A stretch of DNA of 64,000 bases from JBLWXV01 sp048267245 (GTDB lineage Bacteria; Bdellovibrionota; Bacteriovoracia; Bacteriovoracales; Bacteriovoracaceae). The stretch lies in NCBI GenBank assembly GCA_048267245.1, contig JBLWXV010000001.1:1736001-1800000 (forward strand), read 5' to 3'. Below are positions 51,609-59,164 of the stretch, piece after piece (position 1 is the stretch's first letter; each line of letters opens with the position of its first letter). The translations under genes and the position numbers were made by a program. A model generated the notes under the pieces. The model saw only the letters and a list, made by a program, of their open reading frames with translations. It made no database searches and was not told the origin of the DNA.

Positions 51609-52562
51609 CTAAGAGCGTTCCCCATGAGGTCTCCCGACGTTTTTGTCATTATTAGATAGAATGGCCTGGATAATTGCCATGCGCATTGGTATTGAATTTT
51701 CGACTTGATTGTAGCCCTGATAATTTTGCGAGCGAATCAGATCAAGTGAAAGTTCAACGCCAATATTCACTGGTCCTGGATGGAGGACAGGAATATCGGG
51801 TTTGCCAAGTTTGCGCAGGCGATCTAGCGATAGGCCGTGGGTTTGATGATATTGATCGTAGTAGCTTGAGTCCTCTCCCTTGTGGCGCTCCTTTTGGATT
51901 CGCAGGGTGTAGAGGAAGTCACTTTGATTGACCGCTTCTTCTAGGTCAGTGGTCACGTGAATATTTGGATATTCACTGGGCGCCGGAATACACTGCTTGG
52001 GGCCGGCGAGAATAATCTTCATTCCAAGTTGGGGCAAGAGCTCAATCAGTGAGTGGCCCACGCGCGAGTGCACGACGTCGCCAATGATTGAGATGGTCTT
52101 GCCCTGTAAGTCACTACTGAGCTCTTTTAGTGTGAGCAAATCGAGCATCGCCTGGGTGGGGTGCTCGTGAATGCCGTCGCCACCATTGATAATTTTTAGT
52201 GGAGGGCGATCTTTAAATTTGGCGAGCTCTCTAGAGACGCTAGTTCTAATAATACAGGCGTCTACACCCTGGCAGTGGAGGGTGAGGAGAGTCTCTTCTA
52301 GGGATTCACCCTTTTTCAGTGAGGATGTATCGGCATTGAAATCAATGTACATGCAACCAAGTTTTTGAATGGCGATGGCAAAGCTGTGCTTGGTGCGCGT
52401 TGAGTTTTCTAGAAATGATGTGGCAATGATTGGGATTTTGTTGATGAATGGCGGAGAGTCTACCTCTCTTGCCTTAAATTTCTTCGCCAAAGACAACAAT
52501 CCCTCTATTTGTTGAATGTCGAGATCCTTGATGGATTCGAATACTGAGGGAAAGTTATTCAT
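51609..52562 (-). CDS. pyrB: Aspartate carbamoyltransferase
   Basis: Second committed step of pyrimidine synthesis. Carbamoyl-phosphate site FLENSTRTKHSF (residues 52-63), IINGGDGIHEHPTQAMLDLLTL with HPTQ loop, IIGDVVHSRVGHSLIELLPQLG and HPGPVNIGVELSLDL, the aspartate loop. 317 residues, with no regulatory pyrI nearby. It leads the minus-strand pyrB-carAB-pyrF set. The 112-base gap to carAB is A/G-rich and contains no clear attenuator; two weak hairpins only. Confidence 0.96.
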   Translation of the reverse strand: MNNFPSVFESIKDLDIQQIEGLLSLAKKFKAREVDSPPFINKIPIIATSFLENSTRTKHSFAIAIQKLGCMYIDFNADTSSLKKGESLEETLLTLHCQGVDACIIRTSVSRELAKFKDRPPLKIINGGDGIHEHPTQAMLDLLTLKELSSDLQGKTISIIGDVVHSRVGHSLIELLPQLGMKIILAGPKQCIPAPSEYPNIHVTTDLEEAVNQSDFLYTLRIQKERHKGEDSSYYDQYHQTHGLSLDRLRKLGKPDIPVLHPGPVNIGVELSLDLIRSQNYQGYNQVENSIPMRMAIIQAILSNNDKNVGRPHGERS

Positions 52563-52598
52563 GACAAAGACTACCCTGACTCATGCTTGGCGATTTGG

Positions 52599-52626
52599 TT
52601 GGAAGTAGTCTAAAACAACCTATAAC
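52599..52626 (+). promoter_or_regulatory. Probable promoter for the possible nuclease gene
   Basis: TTGGAA (52599-52604), 16 bases, TATAAC (52621-52626). Lies between divergent pyrB and the next gene, 28 bases before the ATG at 52655. Confidence 0.4.
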
Positions 52627-52654
52627 GATTTGAAAACCAGGATTCTTAGATTTC

Positions 52655-53680
52655 ATGACTGTGCGTAGTGGCAATAATTCAGAGACAGGCCAGAAGCTCG
52701 CCATTACCGAGGCGCTGCTCAATGAAATCAAAGGAAATGTCTTTGAATTCTGTGTCGGCAGAGAGCTCGCGCGCCTCTTTGGTCGCGAAGTAGACTTTCT
52801 CCAGGACTTTGGAAGTGCAGGCATGAAGTGGCTCTCACCCTACGAGTCCTACCTGCGCACCCATCACCCCAATATGATCGGGGCCCTCGCTCACCTGGCC
52901 CGCGAGAGCGCAAATAAGCTCTTTGAGGTTTTAGGGACGCAGATTCCTAAGCAGATTCTCGTCATTGGCAAGCAAGTTTCAGGCTCGAGCGCGCGCGGGC
53001 GGGCCGAGAGTGACTTGCGCTTAGTTTATAGCGATAAAGTGGTGGGAGTGAGCGTGAAACTTTGCAAGAGTTCGGGCTACGTCAACACTAAGTCGGGGGG
53101 CATTAAGAGCTTTCTCGAAGAGTATTTTGACACTTTTAAAAGTGCTGGTTCGCGCCAGCAGCATCTCAGCGCTCAAGTTGATCACGCGTTTGAAAGTCTA
53201 GGCAGCGAACTCTATGAGTCCCAAGGCCTTAATTGGACGGGGCGATTTGATGAGCAGTGGAGCCTTCCTCATTTGCCGGGTCAACTCCCAAGTGACATTC
53301 GCGAGCGCGTGCTAGCGACTTACTCTGAGCTTGCCAGTGTGATCTCCCACGTCTTTTGGGAGCTCTCCCACGAAGATCCCGAGCGCTTTAAAAAGGGTGT
53401 GAAGAGGCTTTTAGGTCACTCTGAAGACAATCTCATCCAACTCATTTGCTTTCACTCCGGTGAGCGCGATCACCACTATGAACTTCAATCCCTCTTTCTT
53501 GAAACTGATGAGAGTATCGAAGAAGAATTAAGGGCACTAAAGATTTTGCCCTATAAATCGGGGCTCGCCTCCTTTGAAATCGCCCTTGCCACTCAGCGAT
53601 TGCAGATTCGAGTAAAGCCCATGAACACTTTTACAACTCCCAGTTATAAAATTAATTGTTCAGTGAAACACAATTGCTAG
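52655..53680 (+). CDS. Possible PD-(D/E)XK-type nuclease (341 aa)
   Basis: No named family. The chain contains a nuclease-like array: helix GNVFEFCVGRELARLFG with Glu31, then ESDLRLVYSDKVVGVSVKL, where Asp120 and Ser133-x-Lys135 fit the 'D...(E/S)xK' core of restriction-type endonucleases. This is a motif-level guess. The remaining sequence is mixed and contains a helical region (LASVISHVFWELSHEDPERFKKGVKRLL) and a histidine-rich segment (CFHSGERDHHYEL). No methylase is adjacent; an orphan C5 methyltransferase lies 9 kb downstream. It diverges from pyrB. Confidence 0.5.
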   Translation: MTVRSGNNSETGQKLAITEALLNEIKGNVFEFCVGRELARLFGREVDFLQDFGSAGMKWLSPYESYLRTHHPNMIGALAHLARESANKLFEVLGTQIPKQILVIGKQVSGSSARGRAESDLRLVYSDKVVGVSVKLCKSSGYVNTKSGGIKSFLEEYFDTFKSAGSRQQHLSAQVDHAFESLGSELYESQGLNWTGRFDEQWSLPHLPGQLPSDIRERVLATYSELASVISHVFWELSHEDPERFKKGVKRLLGHSEDNLIQLICFHSGERDHHYELQSLFLETDESIEEELRALKILPYKSGLASFEIALATQRLQIRVKPMNTFTTPSYKINCSVKHNC

Positions 53681-53709
53681 TTCACCCTTTGGCCTGCTAG
53701 GATGGTGGG

Positions 53710-54567
53710 GTGAAAGTTGAAATAATTCCTCATATTGATTCCTCACTCCAGGCGGTGCCAGGCACGCTCTATCTCAAGAAGGGCGTCTGGACTGATCTCA
53801 ATCACCTCCAGCAGGTCATCAAAGAACTTGGGGAGTCTTCGCGCATTGAATTTGCTCCCATGATTCATGGGGCAAACCGAGTGATCGGCAAAGACTTTAC
53901 CCCTAAAGCTGCCCAGGGAAAGTGGGAGTGTTCGCTTGGCGAATCAATTGCCACCTATGAGTGTGAGGGCGCGCCCAGGCCAGTGAATCTACTTCATCCG
54001 GCCCTGGTGTGGGAGCATCCACCTCTCATCTTAAAGCCTGCACTCTTTCTCGATCGCGATGGCATCTTGAATGAGGACTTTGGCTATGTCTCTCGCTACG
54101 AAGACATTCAATGGGTGCCTGGAATCTTTGAACTCATTCAAACCGCCAATCAGCTTGGGCTGATGGTCTTTGTGGTCACCAATCAGGGTGGAGTGGCCTA
54201 TGGCCATTACAGTGAAGCCGATGTGCTTCGTCTACACGCTCGCATGCAACAAGAGATTGAAAGTTGTGGTGGCTTCGTCGATGAGTGGGCCTATGCTCCT
54301 ACTCATGGAGAAAAGGGCGAGGCCCAGTACAAGATGGAGAGCTTTCGTCGCAAGCCTTATCCGGGCATGTTACTCGAGCTCGCGCGCGACTATGGGGTTG
54401 ATCTCACTCGCTCAGTAATGATTGGCGACAAGCTCACTGATCACTTGCGCCTCATTGGACCAGAGTATTTTCATTTGAAAGGGAAGTACGATTTGAGTGA
54501 AGCGCGCACTCGGGTTTTTGAAAATCTCTTTGATCTCACAAATTGTTTAAGAGAAAAGTTTTCTTAA
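53710..54567 (+). CDS. HAD phosphatase, GmhB/HisB-N-like
   Basis: 285 residues, GTG start. The C-terminal ~175 residues form a HAD subfamily IIIA phosphatase: motif I LFLDRDGILNEDFGYV, PGIFELIQTANQLGLMVFVVTNQGGV, motif III RRKPYPGML and motif IV MIGDKLTDHL. It resembles heptose 1,7-bisphosphate phosphatase GmhB, but the zinc-binding cysteines of GmhB are absent (APTHGEKGEAQYKME), so the substrate may differ. The first ~110 residues (HIDSSLQAVPGTLYLKKGVWTDLNHLQQVIKELG) are an extra domain without a recognisable family. Starts 30 bases after the preceding gene. Confidence 0.75.
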   Translation: MKVEIIPHIDSSLQAVPGTLYLKKGVWTDLNHLQQVIKELGESSRIEFAPMIHGANRVIGKDFTPKAAQGKWECSLGESIATYECEGAPRPVNLLHPALVWEHPPLILKPALFLDRDGILNEDFGYVSRYEDIQWVPGIFELIQTANQLGLMVFVVTNQGGVAYGHYSEADVLRLHARMQQEIESCGGFVDEWAYAPTHGEKGEAQYKMESFRRKPYPGMLLELARDYGVDLTRSVMIGDKLTDHLRLIGPEYFHLKGKYDLSEARTRVFENLFDLTNCLREKFS

Positions 54568-54632
54568 AGCTTGATAACCTGTATTCTTTTAGGGCACTCT
54601 AAAGTGACTAACGCACAATCAGGGAGGAAGGC

Positions 54633-54986
54633 GTGAGATGGGTTTTTGCTATCCTGGCCCTTTTCTTTATTTCATTTGCTTTTAATTCGCAGTCAAGAGA
54701 GCTCACTTATAAAGAGCAAGCGACTCTACTGCCGCTCGCGAAAACTCTTCGCGTGCAAGAGTATATGCTTAAATATATCCAACCAAGAGATCTTGGTTTT
54801 TCAGACTATCTTTCCTATCAAGTTCTAAAGAACGGTTGTGTTCCTCTGGCCAAGCTCAGAACTCGCATTGAGGCCGAGGCGCCAGAATTTGCCGACCAGT
54901 CTGAAGAGCTCCTAAAAGGCTACGCCATTTGTGCCGAATCAGTGCTTGGACTCACTGACATGCATATTCGCGCCCAAGGGGAGTAA
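54633..54986 (+). CDS. Small exported protein before mtgA
   Basis: 117 residues, GTG start with GGGAGG six bases before it. Signal peptide FAILALFFISFAFNSQS. The mature part is helical with two cysteines (NGCVPLAK; YAICAES), likely a disulfide. It ends three bases before the mtgA start, so the two are co-expressed; a periplasmic partner of the transglycosylase is possible but unproven. Confidence 0.55.
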   Translation: MRWVFAILALFFISFAFNSQSRELTYKEQATLLPLAKTLRVQEYMLKYIQPRDLGFSDYLSYQVLKNGCVPLAKLRTRIEAEAPEFADQSEELLKGYAICAESVLGLTDMHIRAQGE

Positions 54987-54989
54987 TCG

Positions 54990-55940
54990 ATGAAACGCAT
55001 TGGAATCGCAGTCGCCGCCCTAGTGGTGGTGCTTCTCATTTTGAGTGGAATGGTCTTTTTCTCAATTCCACGTTCGCAGATTACTGTGCTCAAAACAGGT
55101 TTTGTTAAAACTGAAGTCTCTAAAGAGGGCGTTCCCACCTATACAATCGTGCCCAAGAAGCCCAAGGGCTGGATCGAACTCAAGTCGCTGCCTAAGCACG
55201 TCTGGGGCGCGATTCTAGTGAGTGAGGACTGGGCCTTCTTTGAACACTCCGGCGTTGACGTCTCTCAAGTGAAGGAGGCGATTGAAGATACGCTTGAACA
55301 TGGCAAAGGACTTAGAGGGGCGAGCACTATTTCTCAGCAAGTAGTGAAGAATCTCTTTCTCTCAAATGAGCGCTCTTTTGTTCGCAAGGCGCGCGAATTT
55401 GCAATCACCCTCTATATGGAGCGAGAAATCGAGAAGAAGAAAATTCTCGAGATCTATCTCAATATCATTGAGTACGGGCAGGGCATCTATGGTCTCGAGT
55501 CGGCAGCAAAATTCTATTTCAAAAAGAGCGCCAGTGAACTCACGGCCCGCGAAGCTGCTTTCATCGCCATGCTCTTGCCCAATCCCAAAGCTTACTCTCA
55601 GTCTTTTCGAGATGGTGAGCTCTCTGAGTACGCGAGTAAGACAGTAGAGAATATTCTCGATAAAATGCGCCAAGCTGGCTTTCTCACCAAGGAAGAGCGC
55701 GAGGCGATGAGGGGAGTGGCCCTGTCTTTTGAAAAGAAAAAGCTCGATGCTCAAAAAGCCTCTGAAGCGTCGGCTAAGAAAAATTCCCAGGGAATTGACG
55801 GCAAACTTCGCTATCAGGCCCCACGCGATGGGGACATGGCCGTGGATCCCGATCTCATTTTGCCAGATGTGCCTGAATTTGATCCCAATGACCGCCTGGA
55901 GAACCTCGAGGACGTCGACGAAGAGTTTAGGGTCGAATAA
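54990..55940 (+). CDS. mtgA: Monofunctional peptidoglycan transglycosylase (GT51)
   Basis: Polymerises lipid II into glycan strands at the inner membrane. One N-terminal membrane helix (residues 5-25), then the GT51 domain: ILVSEDWAFFEHSGVD with catalytic Glu79, GKGLRGASTISQQVVKNLFL, RKAREFAITLYMEREIEKKKILEIYLNIIEYGQGIYGLESAAKFYF and AFIAMLLPNP. No transpeptidase domain follows. Past residue 245 comes an extra ~70-residue acidic tail (DPDLILPDVPEFDPNDRLENLEDVDEE), not normal for MtgA. Followed by a strong terminator. Confidence 0.93.
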   Translation: MKRIGIAVAALVVVLLILSGMVFFSIPRSQITVLKTGFVKTEVSKEGVPTYTIVPKKPKGWIELKSLPKHVWGAILVSEDWAFFEHSGVDVSQVKEAIEDTLEHGKGLRGASTISQQVVKNLFLSNERSFVRKAREFAITLYMEREIEKKKILEIYLNIIEYGQGIYGLESAAKFYFKKSASELTAREAAFIAMLLPNPKAYSQSFRDGELSEYASKTVENILDKMRQAGFLTKEEREAMRGVALSFEKKKLDAQKASEASAKKNSQGIDGKLRYQAPRDGDMAVDPDLILPDVPEFDPNDRLENLEDVDEEFRVE

Positions 55941-55956
55941 GCGGTATATATTTACA

Positions 55957-55982
55957 GGCCCTCTAGACCCGAGGGCCTTTTT
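55957..55982 (+). terminator. Rho-independent terminator after mtgA
   Basis: GGCCCTC (55957-55963), seven-base loop, GAGGGCC (55971-55977), then TTTTT. It lies just before the next start at 56000. Confidence 0.9.
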
Positions 55983-55999
55983 CTTGGCATAATGCGGCA

Positions 56000-56875
56000 A
56001 TGCGCAATATGCTCTTCACAATCCTTATTTCAATAAGTTGTATGACTCCGGCCACACGTTTGCCGGCTTCGCAGTCTCAACTTCATGGCCCTGAGCTGGT
56101 GCTTGAAAACCCAGATCTTGTGGCCCACCAAATTCTGGATCTCTTTGAGAGCTCTAGTGAAGAATATTCAGTGGGCGACGGCCTGGCCCTGGCCTTCTAC
56201 ATCATTCGCACTTTCACTGTGGCCGGGGAGTATGACCTCTCTGGAGAAGATCTGCGCGCGCTGGTGAAATCTTTTGAAACCCTGGTGGGTGAGGAACTTC
56301 GAGCAGAAGTTCACTTTGTTATTAACGCCATTGATTTAATAAAATTTAGAACTATCGACTCACTACCGACGGCGCAGTTTTTCACCGTAGATCCGGCCGG
56401 AATCGTCTTTCCCATCAATGAGGTTCGCGCCGATTCTTCGGTTAAAGAAATTCAAAATGTCGTGATTGCTAATGGGGCGAGCATTTCCTTTGACCGGGTC
56501 AACGGACCTGGAGACCGCGCGAACTTGCGCGACTTTGCTCTTGATAAACTCACTATTCGACCTCTACCAGCAGGCTGGTTTGATGCTTTTAATCAGATTC
56601 ATCCCAAGGTCGAGTCAAATGTCGAAAGTTATATCTTGGCCAAGGAGAAAACCCCTCAGGGTCCACATCCTCTAAAGCTTGGCTTTAAGGGATTCACCCT
56701 CAACGTAAAAACCAGCACTGTCTTTAAAGATATGGCCCTCAACTTCACCATGGGCTATTCGCTGCCAGAAATTGGCGTGGGTGGAATCAGAAGTGAGGGG
56801 GGGACCCCACTTCCAAGTTTTCTATTGGAGCTAAAGAGCGGGGTTCTAAAAATTCGGGTAAGCCTCGATCAATAG
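56000..56875 (+). CDS. Exported protein, unknown (291 aa)
   Basis: Unrecognised. N-terminal hydrophobic stretch (MLFTILISISCMTPA) is a signal peptide, with ISC resembling a weak lipobox. The mature part mixes helices (EEYSVGDGLALAFYIIRTFTVAGEYDL) and strands (GFKGFTLNVKTSTVFKDMALNFTMGYS), ending in a beta region. No cysteine after the signal. The ribosome site is poor. Its last 30 bases overlap the facing gene. Confidence 0.5.
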   Translation: MRNMLFTILISISCMTPATRLPASQSQLHGPELVLENPDLVAHQILDLFESSSEEYSVGDGLALAFYIIRTFTVAGEYDLSGEDLRALVKSFETLVGEELRAEVHFVINAIDLIKFRTIDSLPTAQFFTVDPAGIVFPINEVRADSSVKEIQNVVIANGASISFDRVNGPGDRANLRDFALDKLTIRPLPAGWFDAFNQIHPKVESNVESYILAKEKTPQGPHPLKLGFKGFTLNVKTSTVFKDMALNFTMGYSLPEIGVGGIRSEGGTPLPSFLLELKSGVLKIRVSLDQ

Positions 56876-57922
56876 GTGATCGACGTAGTTGCGATCACTC
56901 ATTCCACGATAAATTTGAAAAGCGTAATCCACCGCCGAGACTCCTTGAGTTCTGGAGTTAAAGATATAGGGGGCGACGTAGTACATGTGGTGAGTTGAGC
57001 GGTGAACCCACGACGAGCAATTGGGCGTGTCTTGGGTTTGCGCAATTAGGCCCTCACTCGAGAGAATATTTTGTTCAAATTCATCGGCGCTAATATCTCC
57101 AAACCACTTGGTCATGGCCGAATCGCGACTGGCCTGAAGAAAGCCAATCGTCCAGTCCGGGTGAGCATTGCAATAGCCCTCAATTTGCCCCGCAACCATG
57201 CCATCTGTGGGATCAAAGGATAGCCCAGCTCCATTAAAGGTCTCATTAAAGTCGCTTAGCATTTGCGGCGAAAACTTTTGCCAGAAGCGCTCATTCCAGT
57301 GAAGCCCGGGGCTATCAACGAGCATGGTCTTCTTGCTGGCGCTACTAAAGAGAGCTGAGATCGTGTTGATATGAAAGAGTGAACCGATACCACCAGCACT
57401 ACTGCCACCAACAAATAATTCCTCGACCATACTTGGGTCTATGAGCCCTTCGCGCGTGAGGTAGTCAAAGGTAAGCGCGATATTGCGGGCGCCGTGGAAA
57501 TTGGCCTTGAGGGAGACTGGCCCAATACCACCTAGAGACTCAGTGTGAGAGCCGCCGTAGGCGTCGCCGGTGCAGTAGGGAAAAAAGAGCATACTATGTT
57601 CGCTCACTGGAGACTTGGCCGGGTCTTCGCTGGTTAAAATACTAAAGCGCGGAATCTTTGGCAGCGGAAACATCCACGCCGAAATCTTAGTGCCATAGCA
57701 AGTGGCCAGCGACCAACAGGCGCCACCGCCCATGAATTCAATCGCAAATTTACTTTGGTCCTTGCCCTCGGTGGAGAGAAAGACAGAGTAGGGAAGTCCA
57801 GAGCCGCAGACAGCGTCTGGAATTGTTATGCGCTGCCACTGTCGAGCGCTTACTTGAGAACTAAAGAGGAGGGAAGAGAAGATAAAAAATAGTGATGCTG
57901 CGAAATTTCGCCCATGAGACAT
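56846..57922 (-). CDS. Secreted pectinacetylesterase/Notum-family hydrolase
   Basis: 358 residues with signal peptide (AASLFFIFSSLLFSSQVSA). The family's markers are in order: FAIEFMGGGACWSLATC, LFFPYCTGDAYGGSH, NIALTFDYL and VGGSSAGGIGS, where the SSAGG serine is the likely nucleophile; later DTPNCSSWVHRSTHHMYY supplies a catalytic His candidate. These alpha/beta hydrolases remove acetyl or acyl groups from polysaccharides or proteins (Notum from Wnt). Its bacterial substrate is unknown; an acetylated envelope polymer is plausible. The gene runs divergently from lplA. Confidence 0.85.
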   Translation of the reverse strand: MSHGRNFAASLFFIFSSLLFSSQVSARQWQRITIPDAVCGSGLPYSVFLSTEGKDQSKFAIEFMGGGACWSLATCYGTKISAWMFPLPKIPRFSILTSEDPAKSPVSEHSMLFFPYCTGDAYGGSHTESLGGIGPVSLKANFHGARNIALTFDYLTREGLIDPSMVEELFVGGSSAGGIGSLFHINTISALFSSASKKTMLVDSPGLHWNERFWQKFSPQMLSDFNETFNGAGLSFDPTDGMVAGQIEGYCNAHPDWTIGFLQASRDSAMTKWFGDISADEFEQNILSSEGLIAQTQDTPNCSSWVHRSTHHMYYVAPYIFNSRTQGVSAVDYAFQIYRGMSDRNYVDHLLIEAYPNF

Positions 57923-58053
57923 GCTGAACTCCTTTCATAAACCTTGGCAGTGACTCACTGATAAAAATGATTCAACTTCTTTGCCAAAATTGTCTCTTCC
58001 CTATATTGTTGCAGCTTGTAACAGACTGGTCTAGTTTAAAAAAGTTGTTTTGT

Positions 58054-59073
58054 ATGACAAAGAAAATCCGAGTTCTCATATCAGACTCTTTTAACCCATG
58101 GTTCAACCTCGCCACCGAGGACTATATCTTTCGCGACATGGACCCGAGCGTGAGCGTGCTCTTTCTATGGCGCAACGACAACACTGTGGTAATTGGCCGC
58201 TTTCAAAACCCCTGGACCGAATGCAATGTGGCCAAGCTCGAAGCTGATGAGGTGAAGCTCGCCCGTCGCCAAAGTGGCGGCGGTGCTGTCTATCAGGACC
58301 TTGGCAATACTTGTTTTACATTCATGAACGGCCGCGACTCTCACAGCAAAGAGCGCAATAATCACATCATCACCAGTGCCATTAATTCCTTTGGGCTCCA
58401 AAGCTATGCCTCTGGCCGCAATGATATTCTGGTCGACGATCACGAGGGGCCAAAGAAAATCTCTGGCTCGGCCTTTAAAGAGACAAAAGACCGTGCCTTC
58501 CACCACGGCACTCTTCTTATCAACGCCAATTTGGGTCGCTTGGGTGACTACCTCAATCCCAACAAAAAGAAGCTGGCCTCAAAAGGGATTAAATCCGTTA
58601 TTTCTAGGGTGACCAACTTACAAAATGTAAATCCAGAGATCACTCACGAGCTTCTGTGCAATCGCATTATTAGTGAATTCTTTAACGAGCACGGCACTAC
58701 CTGTGAGATAGAGCATTTAAAGAGTGAAGATTTAATCAAAATTCCAGAGCTAAGCACTTACTACGAAAAGCTCGCCGATTGGAATTGGCGCTACGGTGAA
58801 ACACCCAAATTCAATCACCAGATGGACGAGCGCTTTAGCTTTGGCCATATGGAGTTTCACCTCGACTCCCATAAAGGTGTTATTGAGCGCGCAGTCATTT
58901 ACTCCGATTCTCTGCACCCGGAAATGATTGAGGAACTTGCCCAGGCCCTGGTGGGAGTGGCCTATCATCCCGATGGGATATCAAAGGCCATTAATCAAGT
59001 CAGAGACTCACTGCCTTTTATTGCGGATTATCTCTCTGAAGTTGAGGATTGGCTCAGGATTCAAGTGGCCTAG
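58054..59073 (+). CDS. lplA: Lipoate-protein ligase A
   Basis: Activates lipoate to lipoyl-AMP and transfers it to dehydrogenase subunits. The sequence strongly resembles E. coli LplA: IRVLISDSFNPWFNLATEDYIFR, VLFLWRNDNTVVIGRFQNPW, VKLARRQSGGGAVYQDLGNTCFTFM and KISGSAFKETKDRAFHHGTLL. The ATG at 58054 is chosen because E. coli LplA begins at the equivalent residue; an earlier ATG at 57967 would add 29 non-homologous residues. Product 339 residues, versus 338 in E. coli. No partner lipA/B nearby, indicating use of scavenged lipoate. Confidence 0.96.
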   Translation: MTKKIRVLISDSFNPWFNLATEDYIFRDMDPSVSVLFLWRNDNTVVIGRFQNPWTECNVAKLEADEVKLARRQSGGGAVYQDLGNTCFTFMNGRDSHSKERNNHIITSAINSFGLQSYASGRNDILVDDHEGPKKISGSAFKETKDRAFHHGTLLINANLGRLGDYLNPNKKKLASKGIKSVISRVTNLQNVNPEITHELLCNRIISEFFNEHGTTCEIEHLKSEDLIKIPELSTYYEKLADWNWRYGETPKFNHQMDERFSFGHMEFHLDSHKGVIERAVIYSDSLHPEMIEELAQALVGVAYHPDGISKAINQVRDSLPFIADYLSEVEDWLRIQVA

Positions 59074-59103
59074 TGTCAGTGTGAAGGGACAGTTTTTGTA
59101 AGG

Positions 59104-59133
59104 GTGACAAACGCCCGCCACCCCCTCTATACT
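59104..59133 (+). promoter_or_regulatory. Probable promoter of ABC exporter operon
   Basis: GTGACA (59104-59109), 18-base spacer, TATACT (59128-59133). One mismatch in each hexamer. Confidence 0.45.
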
Positions 59134-59164
59134 TGGGTCTTACAAGTTTTAGGGCACCACTTCC

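Noticed and set aside
53710..54567. Classification as histidinol-phosphatase HisB
   Set aside because: No IGPD domain or his genes; motifs are shared by the whole HAD-IIIA subfamily, so only 'GmhB/HisB-N-like' is supportable.
57967..58053. Upstream start for LplA
   Set aside because: The additional 29 residues have no equivalent in LplA, and homology begins exactly at the ATG at 58054.
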